Origin: Pseudomonadota bacterium
GTDB taxonomy: Bacteria; Pseudomonadota; Alphaproteobacteria; Caulobacterales; Caulobacteraceae
Direction: 5' to 3'
DNA length: 64,000 nt
Assembly (NCBI GenBank): GCA_023386645.1
Contig: JAEWJI010000010.1
Location: 8,086-72,085 of the forward strand
Part shown: piece after piece, positions 59,647 to 64,000 of the stretch
Position numbering within the stretch: position 1 is the first letter of the stretch
Layout: each line of letters starts with the position of its first letter
Translations under genes and position numbers: made by a program
Notes under the pieces: generated by a model
Databases searched by the model: none
What the model saw: the letters and a program-made list of their open reading frames with translations, nothing else
What the model was told of the DNA's origin: nothing

Positions 59647-59871
59647 TTACTTCTTGATAAAGCCGCCGAACTTGTTGTTGAAGCGCGAGACGCGACCGCC
59701 GCGATCCATCAGCTGCTGGTTGCCGCCGGTCCAGGCCGGGTGCGTCGACGGGTCGATGTCGAGGTTCAGCACGTCGCCTTCCTTACCGTAGGTCGAGCGC
59801 GTCTGGTACGTCTCGCCGTTGGTCAGGGTGACGGTGATGAAGTGGTAGTCGGGGTGCGTGTCCGCTTTCAT
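59647..59871 (-). CDS. rpmE: 50S ribosomal protein L31 (zinc-free type)
   Basis: This is 74 residues: MKADTHPDYHFITVTLTNGE, TYQTRSTYGKEGDVLNLDID and PSTHPAWTGGNQQLMDRGGR. There is no Cys at all, so this is the zinc-independent (C-minus) form. It has its own terminator. It is divergent from the ABC exporter gene. Confidence 0.96.
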   Translation of the reverse strand: MKADTHPDYHFITVTLTNGETYQTRSTYGKEGDVLNLDIDPSTHPAWTGGNQQLMDRGGRVSRFNNKFGGFIKK

Positions 59872-60013
59872 GATCGTTCGAGCCTCTGGCGCGATGACGA
59901 TGCCGACCGTCGGTGCGCGAAAATGAGAAAACCCGCCTGACCCGTCTGCACGGGCCCTGCGGGAGAGCGGCGGCGTTTACACCGGCGGGGGTTTGGGGGC
60001 AAGAGGCCGCCCC

Positions 60014-61861
60014 ATGACCGACGCCTCCTCGCCCGCCGCCGCCACGGCCGCCCCCGGCCGCCCTGGCGAGGGAGAACTTTTGGCGGGCCGGCTGGATCAG
60101 GCGGGCGACCGGCGGGCCAGGAGCCGCGACCTGAAGCCGCTGGGCCGGCTGCTGCCCTATCTGGCGCGGCGAAAGGTGGACGCGGTCATCGCCGGGCTAT
60201 GGCTGATCGGCTCGACTGCGGCCTCGCTAGGCCTGACCGCGACGGCCCGGGGCGCCATCGATCATGGCTTCGAGGACGGCGGGGCGCGGCTGGACTTCTG
60301 GTTCCTGCTGCTCGGCGGCAACGCCGTGGCGCTGGGGGTCGCGACCGCGTTCAGATATTTCTACGTGACCAAGACCGGCGAGCGGGTGGTCGCCGACCTG
60401 CGTTCCGCCCTGTTCGAGCGGGTGCTGACGCTCGACCCGGCGTTCTTCGTCAGGATGCGTACCGGCGAGGTGCTCTCGCGCCTGACCACCGACATTCAGT
60501 TGGTGGACACCCTGCTGACCACTTCTGTGTCGTTCGCGCTCAGGAACCTGCTGACCCTGATCGGGGGGACGGCGCTGCTGTTCATCGTCAGCCCGAAGCT
60601 GACGGGACTGGTGTTGCTGACCACGCCCCTGCTGCTCGGCCCCATCTTCCTGTTCGGCCGTAAGGTGCGGAAACTGACCGTCGCCTCGCAAGACCGGTTC
60701 GCCGAGGCCGTCGGCTTCGCGGGCGAGAGCGTGGACGCGATCGAGACGGTCCAGGCCTTCGGACGGGTGCGCAGCGCCTCGGACCGGTTCGCGGCGGCCG
60801 TGGAGGCCGCGTTCGGGGTGTCCCTGGTCCGCATGCGGGCCCGGGCCTGGATGACCGCCGTGGTGATCGTGGTGATGTTCGGCGGCGTCGCGCTCGTGCT
60901 GTGGCTCGGCGCGCGCGACGTGATCTCCGGCGCGATGAGCGAGGGGGCCCTGCTCCAGTTCGTGTTGCTGTCGGTGTTCTGCGCCGGGGCCGTGGGCGCG
61001 CTGGGCGAAAGCTGGGGCGATGTGCAGAAGGCCTCGGGGGCCATGCAGCGGATCGACGAGTTGATGCGCGCCGTGCCCTCGATCGCGCCGCCGCAGCGGC
61101 CGATCGCCCTGCCCTCTCCGGCCCGGGGCGAGGTGGAGATGCGGGGCGTGGACTTCGCCTATCCGGGCCGGCCGGACCTGCCGGCGCTGAGGGGATTCGA
61201 CCTCGCCGTGCGGCCCGGAGAGACCGTCGCCCTGGTTGGGCCATCGGGGGCGGGCAAGTCGACGGTGTTCCGGCTGCTGCTGCGCTTCTACGATCCGCAG
61301 GCGGGGGTGGTGTCGGTGGATGGCGTGGACGTGCGCGACGCCGATCCGGCCGAGGTTCGCAGCCGCTTCGCCTGGGTGTCGCAGGAGACGCCGCTGTTCT
61401 CCGGCTCGGCGCTGGAGAACATCCGCTTCGGACGCGAGGCGGCGACGGAGGAAGAGGCCCGCGAAGTGGCCGGGCGCGCCCAGGCGCTCGGCTTTATCGA
61501 GGCCCTGCCCGAAGGGTTCGCGACGCCGCTGGGCGAACGCGGCAAAAGCCTGTCGGGCGGTCAGCGACAGCGGCTGGCGATCGCCCGCGCCCTGGTGCGG
61601 GATGCGCCGATCCTGCTGCTTGACGAGGCGACTTCCGCTCTGGACGCCGAGAACGAGCGGCTGGTTCAGGCGGCGCTGGACCAGGCCATGGAGGAGCGCA
61701 CCACCCTGGTCATCGCCCACCGGCTGGCCACCGTGCTCCGCGCCGACCGGATCGTGGTGATGGAGGACGGCGCTGTTGTAGAACAAGGGACCCACCACGA
61801 GCTCGTCGCTCGCGGCGGCCTCTACGCCCGCCTGGCGGAGCTGCAGTTCAAGGCTGAGTGA
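60014..61861 (+). CDS. ABC exporter, fused membrane and ATPase domains (MsbA type)
   Basis: This is 615 residues from ATG 60014. After a ~55-residue Ala-rich lead come six membrane helices, e.g. VIAGLWLIGSTAASLGLTAT and FWFLLLGGNAVALGVATAFR. The ATPase has Walker A VGPSGAGKSTVFRLLLRFYD, the signature KSLSGGQRQRLAIARALVRD and Walker B ILLLDEATSALDAENE, with the His switch VIAHRLATVLRADRIVVMED. It dimerises and exports a lipid, drug or glycolipid; the substrate is unknown. Confidence 0.93.
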   Translation: MTDASSPAAATAAPGRPGEGELLAGRLDQAGDRRARSRDLKPLGRLLPYLARRKVDAVIAGLWLIGSTAASLGLTATARGAIDHGFEDGGARLDFWFLLLGGNAVALGVATAFRYFYVTKTGERVVADLRSALFERVLTLDPAFFVRMRTGEVLSRLTTDIQLVDTLLTTSVSFALRNLLTLIGGTALLFIVSPKLTGLVLLTTPLLLGPIFLFGRKVRKLTVASQDRFAEAVGFAGESVDAIETVQAFGRVRSASDRFAAAVEAAFGVSLVRMRARAWMTAVVIVVMFGGVALVLWLGARDVISGAMSEGALLQFVLLSVFCAGAVGALGESWGDVQKASGAMQRIDELMRAVPSIAPPQRPIALPSPARGEVEMRGVDFAYPGRPDLPALRGFDLAVRPGETVALVGPSGAGKSTVFRLLLRFYDPQAGVVSVDGVDVRDADPAEVRSRFAWVSQETPLFSGSALENIRFGREAATEEEAREVAGRAQALGFIEALPEGFATPLGERGKSLSGGQRQRLAIARALVRDAPILLLDEATSALDAENERLVQAALDQAMEERTTLVIAHRLATVLRADRIVVMEDGAVVEQGTHHELVARGGLYARLAELQFKAE

Positions 61862-61864
61862 TCC

Positions 61865-61898
61865 GTCTCCTGCCCGTCGCAAAGCGATGGCAGGAGAC
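61865..61898. terminator. hairpin between convergent genes, possible bidirectional terminator
   Basis: GTCTCCTGCC (61865-61874) and GGCAGGAGAC (61889-61898) form a perfect 10-bp stem that continues inward with one bulge. It lies between the ABC exporter stop and the suhB stop. No T-run follows, so the function is uncertain. Confidence 0.55.
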
Positions 61899-61904
61899 GC
61901 GAGC

Positions 61905-62711
61905 TCAGGTCGCCTGGAGCACCTTGCGGAGCTGCGGATGCAGATCGGGGTTGGCCGCGAGGATGGTGGCGCCGGTCTTGGGGTCGCCGTCTGGCGTGAT
62001 GGTGGTGACCATGCCGCCGGCCTCGGTGACGAACAGGATGCCCGCCGCGACGTCCCAGGGCTTGAGGTTGCGCTCGTAGTAGGCGTCGTACCGGCCGGCC
62101 GCGGCCCAGGCGAAGTCGAGCGCGGCGGAGCCCAGGCGGCGGATGCCGGCGACCCGCTGTCCGATCGCGTGAATGTCCTTGATCGCCTGGGCGTGACCGG
62201 TCTTGCCGATGAAGGGCAGGCCGGTGGCGATCAGGCTCTCGGACAGATCCCGGCGGCCGGCGACGCGGATGCGCTGGTCGTTCAGGTAGCAGCCCTTGCC
62301 CTTCTCGGCCCAGAACATCTCGTTCATCACCGGGTTGTAGGTGACGCCGGCGACGATCTCGGAATGGCCGTCGGGGGCGGTCCGCTGCAGCGCCACGGTG
62401 ATGGCGAAATGCGGCATGGCGTGCATGAAGTTGGTGGTGCCGTCGATCGGGTCGACGATCCAGGTGTGGGTCTTGTCCGTGCCCTCGACCATGCCGCGCT
62501 CCTCGCCGAGGAAGCCGTAGCCGGGCCGCGCCTTCATCAGCAGCTCGAACAGCGTCTCCTCGGCCTTGATGTCGGCGGCGGTGACGAAGTCGCCCGGCCC
62601 CTTGCGCGACATCTGCAGGTTCGACACCTCGCCGAAGTCGCGCAGCATCGGCCGCGCCGTCTTGCGGACCGCGTCCATCATCACTTGCAGCAGGGCGGAG
62701 GCGAGGGCCAT
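61905..62711 (-). CDS. suhB: inositol monophosphatase family protein
   Basis: This is 268 residues. The metal-binding motifs are visible: Glu70 in FLGEERGMVEGTDKTH, Asp87 and Asp90 in WIVDPIDGTTNFMHAMPHFA, and the C-terminal LKPWDVAAGILFVTEAGGM. It hydrolyses inositol phosphates or similar and, as SuhB, may also act in rRNA transcription. The CTAG-rich repeat lies directly upstream. Confidence 0.93.
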   Translation of the reverse strand: MALASALLQVMMDAVRKTARPMLRDFGEVSNLQMSRKGPGDFVTAADIKAEETLFELLMKARPGYGFLGEERGMVEGTDKTHTWIVDPIDGTTNFMHAMPHFAITVALQRTAPDGHSEIVAGVTYNPVMNEMFWAEKGKGCYLNDQRIRVAGRRDLSESLIATGLPFIGKTGHAQAIKDIHAIGQRVAGIRRLGSAALDFAWAAAGRYDAYYERNLKPWDVAAGILFVTEAGGMVTTITPDGDPKTGATILAANPDLHPQLRKVLQAT

Positions 62712-62816
62712 TTTTCGAGGTTCTGGGTGCTAGGGGCTAGGGGCTAGGGGGGAAGCGCAGGGGTTCGTGCATCTGGCCCTAGAACCTAGTCCCTAGACCC
62801 TAGAACCTGGCGGACG
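62712..62816. repeat. CTAG-rich repeat between efp and suhB
   Basis: Seven CTAG tetramers fall in about 75 bp. The left half has GGGGCTA repeated three times (CTAGGGG units) and the right half CCCTAGAACCTAGTCCC and CCCTAGAACC, so the two halves can pair. CTAG is usually rare in bacterial genomes. Confidence 0.8.
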
Positions 62817-63383
62817 TCAGTCCGCCCTGCGCACGTACTCGCCGGTCGTCGTATCCACCACGATCCGCTCGCCGGCCGACATGTACGGCGGGATCATGAT
62901 GCGCACGCCGTTGTTGGCGATGGCCGGCTTGTAGGACGACGAGGCGGTCTGGCCCTTCACCGTCGGCTCGGTCTCGGCGACGGTCAGGGTGACCTGCTCC
63001 GGCAGCTCCAGGCCGATCGGACGCTCCTCGTGCATCTCGATGACGACCTTCATGCCTTCCTGCAGGTAGGGGATGCGCTCCTCGCCCCCCCAGTCCTTCT
63101 GCAGCTCGATCTGCTCGTAAGTGGTGTCGTCCATGAACACCAGCGTCTCGCCGCCGTCGTACAGGTAGCTGAAGTCCTTCTGCTCCAGCGTGACCCGCTC
63201 GACCTTGTCCTCGGACCGGAAGCGCTCGTTCAGCTTGTTGCCGGTCTCGAGGTTCTTGGCCTCGACGTTGGCGAAGGCGCCGCCCTTGCCCGGCTTGACG
63301 TGGCTGGCCTTGGTGACCACCCACAGCCCGCCGTTGTGCTGCAGGACCATGCCGGGCTTGATGGTGTTGCCGTTGATCTTCAT
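62817..63383 (-). CDS. efp: elongation factor P
   Basis: This is 188 residues. The N-terminal KOW domain has KINGNTIKPGMVLQHNGGLW and the tip loop ASHVKPGKGGAFANVEAKN with Lys33 at the site that is modified in many bacteria. The two OB domains follow (KLNERFRSEDKVERVTLEQK, YLYDGGETLVFMDDTTYEQI, ERIPYLQEGMKVVIEMHEER). EF-P relieves ribosome stalling on polyproline, which suits the Pro-rich proteins of this window. Confidence 0.97.
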   Translation of the reverse strand: MKINGNTIKPGMVLQHNGGLWVVTKASHVKPGKGGAFANVEAKNLETGNKLNERFRSEDKVERVTLEQKDFSYLYDGGETLVFMDDTTYEQIELQKDWGGEERIPYLQEGMKVVIEMHEERPIGLELPEQVTLTVAETEPTVKGQTASSSYKPAIANNGVRIMIPPYMSAGERIVVDTTTGEYVRRAD

Positions 63384-63477
63384 CGGTGTCTCGGAAGGTT
63401 TGGAGCGCAGCCCTGACGGCGCGCGCGAGCGCGCTCCCTAAAGGAACGGCGGCCGTCCGGCAAGGCGGGGCGCGGCC

Positions 63478-64000
63478 TCAGTGGACCGTCGCCTGCTCCT
63501 CGACCTTGTCCTGCACCGTATTGGCGATCCGCACCCCGCCGCCGATCGGCGACGCCCACTGGCCGGCCTTCAGGTCGACCTTGCGGGCCTCGTGGGCGAA
63601 GGCGGCGGCCATGCCGGCTGACGACATCGCGGCGGCGATCTGCAGGCCGCGGCTGGCCGGCCTCAGTGCAATCCACACGGCGTTCAGGGCCTGGGCCGCG
63701 GTCCACAGGCCCATGGCCAGGTTCCGCTCGCGCGCCGGCGGGGCGTTCCATACCCGAAGCGCCGACAGAGTAGTAGCCGAGAACACCGCCGGCAGGATCA
63801 GGCTCAGCCCCCCGCGTGGGCGCTCGGTCACCGGCTTGCCGCCGTCCGCCTGATGCAGCGGCTGCGGCCGGATCGCGCGCCGGGCCAGCGTCGTGGCGAC
63901 AAAGGCGAAGCCGACGGTCAGGGCCGCCCCCAGCAGGACGTGGCCGGGATGCCGGCCCTCCGCGTTCAGGAATTCGCTCGCCGCCTCCTTGGCGGTGTCC
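63478..64000 (-). CDS. hypothetical membrane protein, 5' part outside the window
   Basis: The frame is open from the stop at 63478 to the window edge, about 174 codons, so the true start lies beyond 64000. An internal GTG at 63831 would give only 117 residues and lose the first helix. Three hydrophobic segments are visible (HVLLGAALTVGFAFVATTLA, GGLSLILPAVFSATTLSALR, LAMGLWTAAQALNAVWIALR), followed by a soluble C-terminus (GVRIANTVQDKVEEQATVH). No family is recognised. Confidence 0.7.
   Translation of the reverse strand, partial: DTAKEAASEFLNAEGRHPGHVLLGAALTVGFAFVATTLARRAIRPQPLHQADGGKPVTERPRGGLSLILPAVFSATTLSALRVWNAPPARERNLAMGLWTAAQALNAVWIALRPASRGLQIAAAMSSAGMAAAFAHEARKVDLKAGQWASPIGGGVRIANTVQDKVEEQATVH

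Noticed and set aside
1..64000. Prophage, transposon or integrative element
   Set aside because: No integrase, transposase or phage structural motif was seen, and base use is even along the window.

Overview
The window is a G+C-rich chromosomal segment from an alphaproteobacterium, almost certainly of the family Caulobacteraceae and probably close to Brevundimonas or Caulobacter. Three things point there: a sciP (DUF1153) gene directly downstream of the flagellar hook gene flgE; a divergent flgK / fliK-flgD-flgE arrangement with sigma-54 promoters and two copies of a shared element; and a large two-helix membrane coiled-coil protein resembling the polarity factor TipN. Genes are dense, mostly with short gaps or stop/start overlaps. 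I see no rRNA, tRNA, CRISPR array, transposase, integrase or phage module, so this is core chromosome rather than an accessory island.

Layout. 1-7.6 kb: the tail of hutH, a secreted protein of pre-peptidase (PPC) repeats, folD, a lemA plus two TPM-domain genes in one operon, and a convergent endonuclease/phospholipase D pair. 7.7-14.3 kb: a possible small membrane protein, the TipN-like protein, a degenerate pyroglutamyl-peptidase-like protein, an MFS transporter, a DUF423 protein, a proline iminopeptidase and a DUF6173-like protein. 14.3-20.2 kb: the rod-shape cluster mreB, mreC, mreD, mrdA (PBP2) and rodA, with the last four chained by 4-bp stop/start overlaps. 20.4-25.4 kb: metabolic and housekeeping genes (GST, TVP38-family membrane protein, aspartate aminotransferase, polyprenyl diphosphate synthase, TrmN6-like methyltransferase). 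25.4-29.1 kb: a four-gene minus-strand operon with two different extracytoplasmic SGNH proteins, an MBOAT acyltransferase and a one-helix protein; this looks like a cell-surface O-acylation system and is my best candidate for something not well described. 29.3-31.1 kb: the two subunits of a 3-oxoacid CoA-transferase, separated by an unrelated four-helix membrane protein gene.

32.2-35.7 kb: an Mla-like lipid transport operon (STAS-MlaE permease, ATPase, MCE protein, auxiliary lipoprotein). 35.8-38.6 kb: a DNA-repair pair made of a radical SAM protein and a DUF4130-UdgX fusion; the fusion carries an in-frame hairpin-rich repeat in its linker. 38.6-46.6 kb: flagellar hook and hook-junction genes (flgL, flgK, fliK, flgD, flgE) and sciP, with sigma-54 and CtrA-type signals readable in the DNA. 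46.6-53.1 kb: mnmA, a hemerythrin-like protein, a TPR protein, a small secreted protein, an S9 peptidase and an HxlR regulator. 53.2-57.8 kb: a thioesterase, a thiolase overlapped by an alpha/beta hydrolase, a VOC protein, DUF1192 and DUF1465. 57.9-64 kb: an L,D-transpeptidase, a zinc-less L31, an MsbA-type ABC exporter, suhB, efp and a membrane protein cut by the window end.

Functionally the window is dominated by the cell envelope and cell-cycle-linked morphogenesis: elongasome, flagellar hook, polarity protein, L,D-transpeptidase, lipid transport and surface acylation. Two kinds of short repeat are visible: hairpin-rich palindromic elements (37.1 and 57.8 kb) and a CTAG-rich repeat (62.7 kb). 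All functional calls rest on reading motifs by eye; no database search was run.
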